Made by a program: the position numbers and the translations under genes. A DNA stretch of 64,000 nt, taken from NCBI GenBank assembly GCA_001464955.1, contig LNEM01000036.1:62001-126000 (forward strand), written 5' to 3'. The notes beneath the pieces are model-generated. The model saw nothing but the letters and a program-made list of their open reading frames with translations. It was not told the origin of the DNA and did not search any database. Origin of the DNA: Rhizobiales bacterium Ga0077537 (GTDB lineage Bacteria > Pseudomonadota > Alphaproteobacteria > Rhizobiales > Hyphomicrobiaceae). Positions 47,156 to 56,975 of this stretch are shown here, piece by piece; within the stretch, counting starts at the first letter, position 1, and each line of letters opens with the position of its first letter.

Positions 47156-47380
47156 TCAGCGGGCGTGTGCCATAGGACGCTCGATTCGCGTCATGATGCT
47201 GCGCCTCGGGGTGCCGAAATACCAATAGGCCAGACCGCTCGACACCATGTCTTCGGCCTCGTGATCGCTGAGGTGCGCGATTGTCGCGTACTCCAGATCG
47301 CGACCACCATTCCAGGACCGGCGCTGAAGCAGCCAGGGGCGGGGCGAGCCAGGGGCGGCGGGGCGCAAAATCGTGTCCAT
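47156..47380 (-). CDS. small hypothetical protein
   Basis: A 74-residue frame with high third-position GC and GGAGAG five bases before its ATG. It contains ATIAHLSDHEAEDMVSSGLAYW, a helix pattern seen in small phage- or toxin-type proteins. No family is recognised. It lies between the GH114-like gene and comM, opposite to both. Confidence 0.5.
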   Translation of the reverse strand: MDTILRPAAPGSPRPWLLQRRSWNGGRDLEYATIAHLSDHEAEDMVSSGLAYWYFGTPRRSIMTRIERPMAHAR

Positions 47381-47672
47381 TCGTGCTCTCCATGGGAGCT
47401 TGGAAGCTGTACGAACGCCACCGATGCGACTGTCTGTTCACGATCGACGAACCCGCAATGGCAGGCGTCGTGGACAAGTTACGCGTCGCTCTTGTCGAAT
47501 CAAAATATAGCACGATCGGTAAATCAAAGCTTAAACGGCGTCCGGGATCGGGGCATGCTCAGGGCCGGCAATGCCGCTCCCGGGCACGTTTCCAGCATCG
47601 AGTTCGCGTAATGTTCTTGACGGCGCCGACGCTGTTCTCCTAGTCTCCCAAAGCGAGGGGCCAGGGCGGGGG

Positions 47673-49217
47673 ATGGCGATGTACGGGCAGATCTCGACTT
47701 TGGCGTTCGTCGGTATCGAGGCGCGTCCGGTCGACGTCGAAGTTCGCATCACGGCCGGCAGGGCGCTGTTCTCCATCGTCGGTCTTCCAGACAAGGCCGT
47801 TGCCGAGAGCCGCGAGCGCGTTCGCAACGCGCTGCACGCGGTGGGGCTCGGTTTCCCGTTCAAGCACGTGACGGTCAATCTGGCGCCGGCTGATCTGCCG
47901 AAGGAGGGAAGCCACTTCGATCTTCCGATCGCGCTCGCCCTGATGTCGGCCATGGGGGCCATCGCGCCGGACGCGATCGCCGGCTATGCCGCCATCGGCG
48001 AACTGGCATTGGACGGCTCGATACGTCCTGTTCCGGGCGCTCTCCCCGCGGCCGTCGGCGCAAATGCGCTCGGCAAAGGTCTGATCTGTCCTGCGGCGAC
48101 CGGGTCGGAGGCCGCGTGGGCGGCCGAGGACATGCCAGTTCTCGCCGCGCCCCATTTGCTGGCGCTGGTCAATCACTTCAAGGGCATCCAGACGCTCCCC
48201 AACCCCGAACCCAACCTGTCGCCGCCGCAATCGGCGGGTATCGATCTCGCGGACGTCAAGGGCCAGGAGAGCGCCAAGCGGGCATTGGAGATCGCGGCCG
48301 CCGGCGGCCACAACCTGCTCATGGTCGGTCCGCCGGGCTCGGGCAAATCGATGCTCGCAGCCCGCCTCGCGACCATCCTTCCGGACCTCGAGCCGGCCGA
48401 GATGCTCGAGGTTTCGATGGTCAAGAGCCTCGCCGGCGAACTGGCAGATGGCCGGATCGCCCGGACGCGCCCGTTTCGCGCGCCGCACCATTCGGCGAGC
48501 ATGGCGGCTCTCGTGGGGGGCGGCACGCGCCCGCGTCCCGGAGAGGCATCGCTCGCCCACCTCGGTGTCCTGTTCCTCGACGAGTTGCCGGAATTCCACC
48601 CGAACGTGCTCGATTCGCTGCGCCAGCCGCTCGAGACGGGCGAGATCGTCATCGCGCGCGCCAACCATCGCATCGCCTATCCGTCACGGTTCCAGCTCGT
48701 CGCCGCGATGAACCCCTGCAAATGCGGCGGCAGCGCACCGGGGCAGGCCTGCCGTCGTGGTCCGCGCTGCGCGGCCGACTATCAGGCGCGGATCTCGGGG
48801 CCGTTCCTGGATCGCATCGACCTCATGATCGAGGTGGCTCAGGTCACGGCCGCCGATCTCGTGCTGCCGGCCCCGTCCGAAGGCAGCCGAGAGGTCCGTT
48901 CCCGCGTCGAGGCGGCGCGGCGGCTGCAGGTAGCGCGCCTCGCCGCCCACAAGGTGCGTGGCCGTCCTCTGCGCACCAACGCCGACATGGGCGGACGCCT
49001 CCTCGAGGACCTTGCGATGCCGGATGCCGAAGGCTTGGCCTTCATGCGGACGGCCGCCGACCGCCTCGGTCTCTCGGCCCGTGGCTTTCATCGAACGCTC
49101 AAGGTGGCCCGCACGATCGCGGACCTGGACGCGGCGGAAATCGTCGGTCGGCGGCACGTGGCGGAGGCGCTGTCCTACCGCGGTGAAGCGCTCGGCGCCG
49201 AGCGGGCAGCGGCCTGA
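47673..49217 (+). CDS. comM: YifB family Mg chelatase-like AAA ATPase (ComM)
   Basis: A 514-residue AAA+ protein; ComM is a helicase that helps branch migration during natural transformation. The N-terminal domain (about 1-180) has GIEARPVDVEVRITAG and GSHFDLPIALAL. The AAA module has Walker A GPPGSGKSMLA, Walker B VLFLDELPEF and the Cys-rich NPCKCG motif with further cysteines. The C-terminal domain contains LGLSARGFHRTLKVARTIADL. The ATG at 47673 is chosen on length and start motif; an ATG at 47679 fits the ribosome site equally well. It stands alone. Confidence 0.95.
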   Translation: MAMYGQISTLAFVGIEARPVDVEVRITAGRALFSIVGLPDKAVAESRERVRNALHAVGLGFPFKHVTVNLAPADLPKEGSHFDLPIALALMSAMGAIAPDAIAGYAAIGELALDGSIRPVPGALPAAVGANALGKGLICPAATGSEAAWAAEDMPVLAAPHLLALVNHFKGIQTLPNPEPNLSPPQSAGIDLADVKGQESAKRALEIAAAGGHNLLMVGPPGSGKSMLAARLATILPDLEPAEMLEVSMVKSLAGELADGRIARTRPFRAPHHSASMAALVGGGTRPRPGEASLAHLGVLFLDELPEFHPNVLDSLRQPLETGEIVIARANHRIAYPSRFQLVAAMNPCKCGGSAPGQACRRGPRCAADYQARISGPFLDRIDLMIEVAQVTAADLVLPAPSEGSREVRSRVEAARRLQVARLAAHKVRGRPLRTNADMGGRLLEDLAMPDAEGLAFMRTAADRLGLSARGFHRTLKVARTIADLDAAEIVGRRHVAEALSYRGEALGAERAAA

Positions 49218-49389
49218 CCGTGCCCTCCGGATGGCCGTTTCCGTCGTCGTCCTGCGCGCCGACCACGGTTGGGGGGAGCGCTGGCCGCCTGTGCAATGAG
49301 ACGCATATCACGATGGCGGTGTCATCGGTGTATAAGCGCACCCGGAGGCCGGGTACTCCTGATTCGGTCGCAGCACGTGGAGCGCGCTC

Positions 49390-50004
49390 ATGACGTCGAT
49401 GGTCATCTGGATGCTGGGCATCGGCGTCAGTACGGCCGCCCTGGTCGTGACGGCCTCGCTCAAGATGTTCTACGTGCATATGGCCATCGCGGCCCTCGTC
49501 AGCATCCTCCTGGCCCTGGCCTCCTTCGCCGAGATCCGTAGCGAGACGGCGCGCAGTGCTTCCCTCAGCGAGACGGTCGGCGTGTCGTTCCGGCACATGG
49601 GTATGGTCTGGGCCTGGGCGGCGTTGGGCCTTCTCGTGACCTACGGCTTCGACATTCTCACCTGGCGCGAGTGGTGGCAGTTCTTCATCGGCTTCTTCGT
49701 GCTGGCGGGTCTCTGTCTCTTCATGTCGGCGACGCTGCGCAAGGACGGCGAGAGCGGCGTCGTTGATCCGACGATGCTCAAGATCGCGCGCGGGTTCGCC
49801 ATTTTCATCATGGTCGCCATGGTGATCACGATGGCGGGCCTGCTCATCGACGGCAAGATGTGGCGCTTCACGAAACCCGCCGGATTGCGGGTCGGCTGGC
49901 AGGACTGGGCCGCCAACAATCTCTTCTTCTTCGGCGCCTTGGCCCTCTCGGCCATCAGCTGCTATGCCGTCGTCCTGACCGGCCGCGAGATGAAGAAGGC
50001 TTGA
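49390..50004 (+). CDS. hypothetical membrane protein
   Basis: A 204-residue integral membrane protein of unknown family. It has about five hydrophobic segments (about 5-22, 28-47, 70-88, 98-112 and 133-152, with a last one near 175-195). The ATG at 49390 has GGAG five bases upstream. It precedes a second membrane protein by 17 bp, so the two are probably one operon. No motif indicates transport or enzymatic activity. Confidence 0.78.
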   Translation: MTSMVIWMLGIGVSTAALVVTASLKMFYVHMAIAALVSILLALASFAEIRSETARSASLSETVGVSFRHMGMVWAWAALGLLVTYGFDILTWREWWQFFIGFFVLAGLCLFMSATLRKDGESGVVDPTMLKIARGFAIFIMVAMVITMAGLLIDGKMWRFTKPAGLRVGWQDWAANNLFFFGALALSAISCYAVVLTGREMKKA

Positions 50005-50021
50005 GCGGACCAGCGCAGACG

Positions 50022-50669
50022 ATGACGATCAGCGGGAGTAGGATGCGGGGCGCGGTCTTGGCCGCGGGGATCGCCTCGGCGATCGCCATGATCTGGGGTG
50101 CTGCCGCTGGTCGCTCGGACGTCGTCACCGCTGGTGCGACATTGTTCGCGGTCGTCGCCGTGCTGGCGGCGGTCGTGACGGGCCGACAGGCCTGGAACTG
50201 GTCCAGCGCCGCGAGCCGCGCGCCGCTGATGCCCGCATATGTCGCCCTCTTGCAGACGACCCGCCTCGCGACGATCGCCTACGCATGGGGCGCCGTGACG
50301 ATGCAAGGGCTCTACCTGACGCCGTTGACGGGGCTCCGCTGGCAGCACGGCTGGCAGTACGCCGCGGTCATGGCGCTCCTTGCGGTCGCGAGTGCCCTTT
50401 TCAGCCGCTCGATGAAGCAGCCGCTCCCCGGCGAGAACCCTGCCGGCTGGGAGCGCCATTTCAGGTGGGCGATGCCTCTCGCTGGCGCTCAGGGAGTGGT
50501 GGCGTTCATCGGCGCGGCGTCGCTCCTGGTCTCGGGCAAGATCGCGTCGGTGCGCGCCGACTGGGCCGCCAACCGTGTGTTTCTGGCACTGGCCGTTGCG
50601 ATCCTGGCGGTGTCGCTGGCGAGCCTTATCGTGCAGCGCCGGCTGCAGGTGGCGGGTCGCCCGCGGTGA
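50022..50669 (+). CDS. hypothetical membrane protein
   Basis: A 215-residue membrane protein with about six hydrophobic segments. Residues 95-130 contain TRLATIAYAWGAVTMQGLYLT, with an amphipathic helix. Candidate starts are ATG 50022 and ATG 50043; the second lies closer to a GGGAG ribosome site. Function unknown. It probably works with the preceding membrane protein, since both are short, multi-spanning and adjacent. Confidence 0.75.
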   Translation: MTISGSRMRGAVLAAGIASAIAMIWGAAAGRSDVVTAGATLFAVVAVLAAVVTGRQAWNWSSAASRAPLMPAYVALLQTTRLATIAYAWGAVTMQGLYLTPLTGLRWQHGWQYAAVMALLAVASALFSRSMKQPLPGENPAGWERHFRWAMPLAGAQGVVAFIGAASLLVSGKIASVRADWAANRVFLALAVAILAVSLASLIVQRRLQVAGRPR

Positions 50670-50768
50670 ACCGCCGCAACCGGCGCCGTTGAGCGGCCTG
50701 CCTTGCTCTCGCTCCGACCCCGGCCTATGACTTCGCGCGACGCTCTTCCGCATCGAGGGACGACCCAC

Positions 50769-51953
50769 ATGACCGTTGCCAATGGCCGAGAGTTCCTGTC
50801 CATCCCCGGCCCGACGAATGTTCCGGACGCGGTCTTGCAGGCCATGCACCGTCCGGCCGTCGACATCTACTCGGGCGGCATGCTGGGTCTCGGCGAGAGC
50901 TGCCACGAGGACCTGAAGCGCATCTTCGGCACGAAGGAGCGGGTCTACATCTACGCCGCCAACGGCCACGGCGGCTGGGAAGCGGCGTTCACCAATGTCC
51001 TTTCGCGGGGCGACAAGGTTCTGGTTCTCGAAAGCGGCCGCTTCGCCATCGGCTGGGGCGAGATGGCCGCCATGCTCGGCTGCGAGATCGAGGTGCTGCC
51101 CGGCTCGATGCGTCGCGCCGTCGATCCGGCCAGGGTCGAGGAGCGGCTCCGCGCCGACAAGGCGCACACGATCAAGGCCATCATGGTCGTCCAGATCGAC
51201 ACCGCATCGTCGTGCGTGAACGACATTCCGGCCATTCGCAACGCCATCGACAACGCCGACCATCCCGCCCTCCTGATGGTGGACGCGGTCGCGTCCCTCG
51301 GCTGCATGCCGTTCAAGATGGACGACTGGGGCATCGACGTGGCGATGGCCGGCTCGCAGAAGGGTCTCATGACGCCGCCGGGCCTCGCCTTCGTCGCCGC
51401 GAGCCCGAAAGCGAAGGAGATCCACAAGTCGGCCGGCCTGCGCACGATGTACTGGGACTGGACCTTCCGCGACGGTCCGATCAGCTACCAGAAGTATTGT
51501 GGCACCCCGCCCGAGCACCTGCTCTTCGCCCTCCGCAAGGCGATGGACATCCTCTTCGAGGAGGGCCAGGAGAACGCCTATCGGCGGCACGATCTGCTGG
51601 CCGAGGCGACGCGCCGTGCCGTCGCCCGCTGGGCCGAGGGGCAGGTCATCGCCTTCAATATCACAGAGCCGTGCGAGCGTTCGCCGTCGGTGACCAATGT
51701 CCTCGTCCAGGGCCAGAGCCCGCAACCGATCCTCGACTACGCCCGCGACAAATGCGGCGTCGTCCTCGGCGTCGGTCTCGGCGACCTGAGCGGCAAGGCG
51801 TTCCGCATCGCGCACATGGGCCACACCAACGCGCCGATGGTGATCGGAACGCTCGGCGCCGTCGAGATGGCGCTGAAGGCACTGCGCATTCCCCATGGCA
51901 ACGGTGGTGTGGAAGCGGCAATCGGCTTTTTGGCCTCCGAGGTCCCGGCCTGA
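50769..51953 (+). CDS. class V aminotransferase, serine-glyoxylate type
   Basis: A 394-residue PLP enzyme of the serine-glyoxylate/alanine-glyoxylate aminotransferase family. The segment [18 protein letters not shown] is the family start. The PLP-binding lysine is in [12 protein letters not shown], and MVDAVASLG holds the conserved Asp. It would convert serine and glyoxylate to hydroxypyruvate and glycine, a step of the serine cycle or photorespiration-like glycolate metabolism. Other serine-cycle genes are not in the window, so the pathway is inferred. The ATG at 50769 follows GAGGGA. Confidence 0.93.
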   Translation: MTVANGREFLSIPGPTNVPDAVLQAMHRPAVDIYSGGMLGLGESCHEDLKRIFGTKERVYIYAANGHGGWEAAFTNVLSRGDKVLVLESGRFAIGWGEMAAMLGCEIEVLPGSMRRAVDPARVEERLRADKAHTIKAIMVVQIDTASSCVNDIPAIRNAIDNADHPALLMVDAVASLGCMPFKMDDWGIDVAMAGSQKGLMTPPGLAFVAASPKAKEIHKSAGLRTMYWDWTFRDGPISYQKYCGTPPEHLLFALRKAMDILFEEGQENAYRRHDLLAEATRRAVARWAEGQVIAFNITEPCERSPSVTNVLVQGQSPQPILDYARDKCGVVLGVGLGDLSGKAFRIAHMGHTNAPMVIGTLGAVEMALKALRIPHGNGGVEAAIGFLASEVPA

Positions 51954-51981
51954 GGCTGAGCTGCGAGAGATGGAGACAACT

Positions 51982-53481
51982 ATGACAGCGAGTGCCGCGA
52001 CGGAGCCGCGCCGCAAATCCGCGAGCCTCATCAGCGGGGCGACCGGTGACTGGGAAGTGGTCATCGGTCTCGAGGTTCACGCGCAGGTCAATTCCCGGGC
52101 CAAGCTCTTCTCCGGCGCCTCGACCGAGTTCGGCTCCGCGCCGAATTCCAACGTCAGCCTCGTCGACGCGGCCATGCCCGGCATGCTGCCCGTCATCAAC
52201 CGCGAGTGTGTGGCGCAGGCCGTCCGCACCGGCCTCGGCCTCAAGGCCGGCATCAATCTCGTCTCCGTGTTCGATCGCAAGAACTACTTCTATCCGGACC
52301 TGCCGCAGGGCTACCAGATCAGCCAGTACAAGCAGCCGATCGTGGGCGAAGGCGAGGTCGAGATCGACGTCGACGGGGATGTCATCCGTGTCGGGATCGA
52401 GCGCCTCCACCTCGAGCAGGACGCCGGCAAGTCGATCCACGACCAGAGCCCCGAGCACTCGTTCGTCGATCTCAATCGCTCCGGCGTCGCGCTGATGGAG
52501 ATCGTGTCGCGACCGGATCTCCGCTCGGCGCGCGAGGCGCAGGCCTACGTGACGAAGCTGCGCACGATCCTGCGCTATCTCGGCACCTGCGACGGCGACA
52601 TGGAGAAGGGCAACCTCCGCGCCGACGTCAACGTCTCCGTGAGAAAGCCCGGAGCCCCGTTCGGCACGCGCTGCGAGATCAAGAACGTCAATTCGATCCG
52701 CTTCATCGGCCAGGCCGTGGAGACCGAGGCGCGCCGCCAGATCGCCATTATCGAGGACGGCGGCAGGATCGACCAGGAAACCCGCCTCTTCGATCCGCAG
52801 AAGGGCGAGACCCGCTCCATGCGCTCGAAGGAGGAAGCGCACGACTATCGCTACTTCCCCGACCCCGACCTCCTGCCGCTGGAGCTCGAGCAGTCCTGGG
52901 TCGATGAACTGGCGAAAGGCCTGCCCGAGCTGCCGGACGCCAAGCGCGCGCGCTTCATGGACGCCTATGGTTTGTCTCCCTACGACGCCGCCGTGCTCGT
53001 TGCCGAGCGCGAGAGCGCCGACTATTTCGAGGCCGTGGTCGCCGGTGGCAAGGCCGGTCCGGTCGACGGCAAGCTCGCCGCCAACTGGGTCATCAACGAG
53101 CTGTTCGGCCGCCTGAACAAGGAAGGCCTCGAGATCGGCAAGTCGCCCGTGTCGGCGGGCCAGATCGGCGCCATCGTAGGGCTGATCACGTCGGGCACCA
53201 TTTCGGGAAAGATCGCCAAGGACCTGTTCGAGATCGTCTGGGCGGAGGGCGGCGATCCCGTCACCATCGTCGAGACGCGCGGCATGAAGCAGGTGACCGA
53301 CACCGGCGCCCTCGAGAAAGCCGTCGACGACATCATCGCGAAGAACCCGGACAAGGTGGAGCAGGTCAAGGCCAAGCCGACCATGCTCGGCTGGTTCGTC
53401 GGCCAGGTGATGAAGGCGTCGGGCGGCAAGGCGAACCCTCAGGCGGTCAACGACATCCTGAAGGCAAAGCTCGGCATATGA
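51982..53481 (+). CDS. gatB: aspartyl/glutamyl-tRNA amidotransferase subunit B
   Basis: A 499-residue subunit of the GatCAB complex that converts Glu-tRNA(Gln) or Asp-tRNA(Asn) to the amide form. It has [54 protein letters not shown] and [19 protein letters not shown], all diagnostic of GatB. The C-terminal YqeY-like tail (about 360-499) is complete. The ATG at 51982 follows GGAGA; an upstream ATG (51970) is possible. Its stop overlaps the next gene (ATGA). GatA and GatC are not nearby. Confidence 0.97.
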   Translation: MTASAATEPRRKSASLISGATGDWEVVIGLEVHAQVNSRAKLFSGASTEFGSAPNSNVSLVDAAMPGMLPVINRECVAQAVRTGLGLKAGINLVSVFDRKNYFYPDLPQGYQISQYKQPIVGEGEVEIDVDGDVIRVGIERLHLEQDAGKSIHDQSPEHSFVDLNRSGVALMEIVSRPDLRSAREAQAYVTKLRTILRYLGTCDGDMEKGNLRADVNVSVRKPGAPFGTRCEIKNVNSIRFIGQAVETEARRQIAIIEDGGRIDQETRLFDPQKGETRSMRSKEEAHDYRYFPDPDLLPLELEQSWVDELAKGLPELPDAKRARFMDAYGLSPYDAAVLVAERESADYFEAVVAGGKAGPVDGKLAANWVINELFGRLNKEGLEIGKSPVSAGQIGAIVGLITSGTISGKIAKDLFEIVWAEGGDPVTIVETRGMKQVTDTGALEKAVDDIIAKNPDKVEQVKAKPTMLGWFVGQVMKASGGKANPQAVNDILKAKLGI

Positions 53482-54260
53482 ACGCTGCCGGCGAGCGCCT
53501 CGCGGACCTGTTGGCAGCGGCGCGCCGCGAGCGCCGCCAGCTCCGCGATCTGCCGCCCGAGCTGATCCCGGCCACGGCCGATGAGGCCTACGCAGTGAAC
53601 GCGCTCGTCGCGGCGCGGCTCGGCTGGCCACGGCTCGGCTGGAAGATCGCCGCGACGACGCCGGTCATGCAGCAACGCCTCAGGACCGGCGCGCCGATCT
53701 ATGGCCGCACGTACGCGACCATGGCGGAGACGTCTCCGGCTCGCTTCCGCCACGCCGAGTTGCTCGATCCCCTCGTCGAATGCGAGTTCTTCTTTCGGCT
53801 GGGCGCACCGTTGCCGGCCCGCGATGCGCCCTACACGCGGGATGAGGTGGCGGCCGCTGTCGCGTCTGTCCATGTCGGTGTCGAGGTGGCCGAATGCCGG
53901 TTTCCCCTCGATGCCCTTCCTCCCGTTCCCGCGATCCTGGCGGATGGCGCGGCGAGCGGCCGCTACGTCGTCGGCCGCGAAATCGCCGGCTGGCGCGACA
54001 TTGATCTTGCAGCCATGACGGTGACGCTCGTCGTTGATGGAACGGTCCGCCGGACCGGCACGGGCGCCGACGTCATGGGCCACCCGATCGAGCCCCTCGT
54101 CTGGCTCGCCAACGAGCGCGCGCGATGGGGTGACGGCCTCGCTGCCGGCGATCTCGTCTCGACGGGAACCGCAACGGGCATGCTGCTCGCGAAGCCCGGC
54201 GAGGTCATGGTCGCCCACTTCGGCGGCGAGGCGTCGGTCGAGCTGGCATTCGACTCCTGA
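53478..54260 (+). CDS. 2-keto-4-pentenoate hydratase / fumarylacetoacetate hydrolase family protein
   Basis: A 260-residue enzyme of the MhpD-like hydratase family. It has [10 protein letters not shown] near residue 54, a metal-binding-type ECEFFFRLG segment with the acidic pair, the [10 protein letters not shown] stretch and [12 protein letters not shown] near the end, as in 2-oxopent-4-enoate hydratases and 4-oxalocrotonate decarboxylases. It probably acts on an aromatic-degradation intermediate; no pathway genes flank it. It is translationally coupled to gatB, an odd pairing. Confidence 0.88.
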   Translation: MNAAGERLADLLAAARRERRQLRDLPPELIPATADEAYAVNALVAARLGWPRLGWKIAATTPVMQQRLRTGAPIYGRTYATMAETSPARFRHAELLDPLVECEFFFRLGAPLPARDAPYTRDEVAAAVASVHVGVEVAECRFPLDALPPVPAILADGAASGRYVVGREIAGWRDIDLAAMTVTLVVDGTVRRTGTGADVMGHPIEPLVWLANERARWGDGLAAGDLVSTGTATGMLLAKPGEVMVAHFGGEASVELAFDS

Positions 54261-54275
54261 ACGTCGGGGCCCAGC

Positions 54276-54956
54276 TCAGGCGCGCGTGATCAGCGCCGGC
54301 AGCTCGTCGAGCGAGCGCATTTCCCGGTCGGGTTTGCCCGGCAGCCGCTCGTGACGCTGGCCGTAGCGGTTGCACCAGAGAACCCGCATGCCGAATGCCG
54401 ATGCGGCCCACGCGTCCCACGAATTCGACGACAGGAACGCGACCTCGCTGGCCCCGGCTCCGACGCGCTCGAGGGCGCGCGTATAGACCTTCGGACTAGG
54501 CTTGAAGACGCCGACCTCCTCGACCGAGATCACATGATCGATGAGCGAACCGAGCTTGGCGCCCTCCACCGCGCTGGCCAGCATGGCGGGAGAGCCGTTG
54601 GAGAGGATGGCCGTCGTAAAGCCCTGAGCCTTAAGCGTTGCGAGCACATCCGGCACCTCCGGGAAGGGCGACAGCGTGCGATAGAGCCCCATCAGCCGCT
54701 CGCGAAGTGCACTGTTCTCCAGCCCGAGCGTTTCGAGCGTGTAGTCGAGCGCATCGCCCGTCACCTGCCAGAAGTCGGCGTGCCGCCCCTGCGCAGCCCT
54801 GAGCCACGTGTACTGGATCTGCTTGTCGCGCCAGAGCGTCGTGACGGCGACGGTCTTGTCCCCGAGCACGTCCTTGCAGCCGGCCGCCGCCGAGCCGAAA
54901 TCGAAGAGCGTGCCGTAGGCGTCGAAGACGCAGGCTTTGACGGGAATGCGATCCAT
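54276..54956 (-). CDS. haloacid dehalogenase type II
   Basis: A 226-residue HAD-superfamily enzyme. The nucleophile Asp is in VFDAYGTLFD (residue 11 or so), motif II in LSNGSPAML, the Lys in GVFKPSPKVY and the acidic motif in FLSSNSWDAWAA. These match L-2-haloacid dehalogenases, which hydrolyse 2-haloalkanoates. It is convergent with the hydratase gene and is followed on the same strand by a peroxiredoxin-like gene, which could be a coincidence. Confidence 0.93.
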   Translation of the reverse strand: MDRIPVKACVFDAYGTLFDFGSAAAGCKDVLGDKTVAVTTLWRDKQIQYTWLRAAQGRHADFWQVTGDALDYTLETLGLENSALRERLMGLYRTLSPFPEVPDVLATLKAQGFTTAILSNGSPAMLASAVEGAKLGSLIDHVISVEEVGVFKPSPKVYTRALERVGAGASEVAFLSSNSWDAWAASAFGMRVLWCNRYGQRHERLPGKPDREMRSLDELPALITRA

Positions 54957-55016
54957 GGGCGGTCCTCTTTCGAAGTGGTTCGGCCCGGCGCGATCGGTTG
55001 CGCCGGGCCATGCTGA

Positions 55017-55538
55017 TCAGGCGAGCGTACCGCGGATCGGATAGCCCTTCTCGCGCGCGAACGTGATCCCGCGCAGCACCATGGCGAGGTCGGGCCTCGC
55101 GAACGGCGCGTTCGAGATGTCGACGATCTGCACGCGGCCCTCGGGCGTCACCACGAACAACCCGGGCTCGGCGAACGGCCGGTCGGTTTCCTGGGGCGAG
55201 CGCGGCTCCGAGATATAGAGCCCGAGCGACCGCATCTGCGGGATGCTGAGATCGTAGCCAACCGGAAACGTCCAGCCCTCGCCCGCCACGTCCGCCTCGG
55301 CCTTTTCTTGCGGATCGGCCGAGAGGGCCACGACGGACACGCCCTGCGCGGCAAAGTCACCGAGCATGCCGCCGAGCGTCTTGAAGTACTGCTTGCAGAG
55401 CGGGCAGTGCTTGCCCCGGTAGACGGCGACGAGCCGCCAGCCGGCGATCGCGGCAATATCGATCTCGCCACCCCCGACCTTCGGTACGGTGATGGCGGGG
55501 AACGCGTCCCCCGCGCCGAGCTTCGACGACTGTGCCAT
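55017..55538 (-). CDS. peroxiredoxin-like AhpC/TSA family protein
   Basis: A 173-residue thioredoxin-fold protein. The redox motif is CPLCKQYF (Cys near residues 45 and 48), a CxxC rather than the single peroxidatic Cys of classic AhpC. VSVVALSADPQEKAEADVAG and SLGLYISEPRSP are typical of the peroxiredoxin-like branch. It may reduce peroxides or act as a disulfide reductant. Its start is preceded by AGGAG. It lies 60 bp from the dehalogenase and 28 bp from the GST gene on the same strand. Confidence 0.87.
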   Translation of the reverse strand: MAQSSKLGAGDAFPAITVPKVGGGEIDIAAIAGWRLVAVYRGKHCPLCKQYFKTLGGMLGDFAAQGVSVVALSADPQEKAEADVAGEGWTFPVGYDLSIPQMRSLGLYISEPRSPQETDRPFAEPGLFVVTPEGRVQIVDISNAPFARPDLAMVLRGITFAREKGYPIRGTLA

Positions 55539-55565
55539 CTGGCGAACTCCTGTCTGGGGGGGGGC

Positions 55566-56249
55566 TTACGCCTGCGTCGCGAGATGACGGAACATGTTGC
55601 GGCGCGCCTCGTCGTCGAGGTCCGTCTTCCAGGTGAAGCGATCCTTGAGCTTCAGCGCGGTCTGCGCCGCCGGCCGCGCCTCGATCTCGTCGACGAGCCG
55701 CTTCAGGTGCGGCAGCTTGCCGAACGCTTCCTTGTCGAGCACGAACGGGATCATCCGCGCCCAGCCCCACACGTCCATGTCGACGATGGTGTAGGTGTCC
55801 GCGACCATGTACTTGCGCGTGGCCAGGTGATCGTTCAGCACCGAGTAGTGCCGCATCGCCTCGAACCGGTAGCGGTTGATCGCGTAGGGAACCTTCTCCG
55901 GCGCCATGTGCTGGAAGTGCACCGATTGCCCCGAGAACGGCCCGACGCCCGTGCCGACGAACATCATCCACGAGAGCAGTTCGCCGCGGTTCTTCGGCCC
56001 GGCAGGCGGCAGGAACTTGCCGGTCTTCTCCGCGAGATAGAGCAGGATCGCGTTGGAATCGAACACCGTCGCATCGCCGTCGACGATCACCGGCACCTTG
56101 GCGTTCGGATTGATCGCGATGAACTCGGGCTTGTGCTGGTCGCCCTTCCGCGTATCGACCGGGATCGGCTCGTAGGCGACGCCGGCCTCCTCGAAGAACA
56201 GCGCGATCTTCATCGGATTGGGCGCGCCGGAAAAATAGAACTTGATCAT
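55566..56249 (-). CDS. glutathione S-transferase family protein (YghU/YfcG-like)
   Basis: A 227-residue GST. The thioredoxin-like N-domain includes INPNAKVPVIVDGD and the glutathione-binding FDSNAILLYLAEKTGKFLP. The C-domain has SGQSVHFQHMAPEKVPYAIN, a stretch characteristic of YfcG/YghU disulfide-bond reductase-type GSTs. It probably uses glutathione as an electron donor for disulfides or peroxides. It lies 36 bp from the TetR gene upstream on the same strand. Confidence 0.92.
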   Translation of the reverse strand: MIKFYFSGAPNPMKIALFFEEAGVAYEPIPVDTRKGDQHKPEFIAINPNAKVPVIVDGDATVFDSNAILLYLAEKTGKFLPPAGPKNRGELLSWMMFVGTGVGPFSGQSVHFQHMAPEKVPYAINRYRFEAMRHYSVLNDHLATRKYMVADTYTIVDMDVWGWARMIPFVLDKEAFGKLPHLKRLVDEIEARPAAQTALKLKDRFTWKTDLDDEARRNMFRHLATQA

Positions 56250-56285
56250 GTGGTCTCTCCTGGATGCGGCCGGGGCAGGATTGCC

Positions 56286-56891
56286 TCAGCCGGTGTGGGT
56301 GTCGGTCGGTACAGAAAGAAGCGCCAGCGCTGGCCGCGCGAGGCTTTCGAGTGAGGCCCGCGACGCGCCCGTGCGCGAAAGGACCCGCACGGCGACGACG
56401 ACGCCGAGCAGCAGACGCGCGGTATCGCGCACGTCGATCGACGCCGCGATCTCGCCGCCTGCCTGTGCAGCGCGGAGGCGCCCCTTGAAGAAGCCCTCGA
56501 TCTCGCCGAAGTAGCCGCGCACCGCCGCCGCGATCTCGGCGTCGTGCGGTGCCGCATCGAGCGCCGTGTTGATGAGGAGGCATCCCCGCCGTTCCGGATC
56601 GCCGGCGGAGCGGCTGACGATCTCGCCGATGAACGCCTCGATGGCACGGCGCGCCGACGGCATCTGCTCGAGCCGGCCGATACGTTCGCGCAGTGTCGTC
56701 GCGGCATAGCGTTCGAGCGCTGCAACGAACAGAGCCCGCTTGTCGCCGAACGCATTGTAGACGCTCGGCACGTTGAGCCCCATGGCGTCGGCCACGTCCC
56801 GGATGCTGGTTGACGCGAGGCCGCGCTGCCAGAAACAGCCGACGGCGGCGTCGAGTGCGGTCTCGGGATCGAAGGTGCGAGGGCGTGCCAG
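56286..56891 (-). CDS. TetR/AcrR family regulator with likely CTG start
   Basis: A 201-residue regulator. The N-terminal HTH (ARPRTFDPETALDAAVGCFWQ and TSIRDVADAMGLNVPSVYNAFGDK) is complete only if translation begins at the CTG at 56891. An in-frame TGA lies just upstream, and CAGGAG lies six bases before that CTG. An ATG start at 56795 would lose most of the HTH, so annotation at 56795 truncates the gene. The C-terminal domain has ERRGCLLINTALDAAPHDAE. It probably controls the GST/peroxiredoxin genes. Confidence 0.85.
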   Translation of the reverse strand: MARPRTFDPETALDAAVGCFWQRGLASTSIRDVADAMGLNVPSVYNAFGDKRALFVAALERYAATTLRERIGRLEQMPSARRAIEAFIGEIVSRSAGDPERRGCLLINTALDAAPHDAEIAAAVRGYFGEIEGFFKGRLRAAQAGGEIAASIDVRDTARLLLGVVVAVRVLSRTGASRASLESLARPALALLSVPTDTHTG

Positions 56892-56975
56892 CGTCGGCTC
56901 CTGTCAGCGAGGAGCGCACCGTAGCCCAAGTTTTATACCGATCGCTACAAAAAGACGTGATCGCGCCCCAGCACT

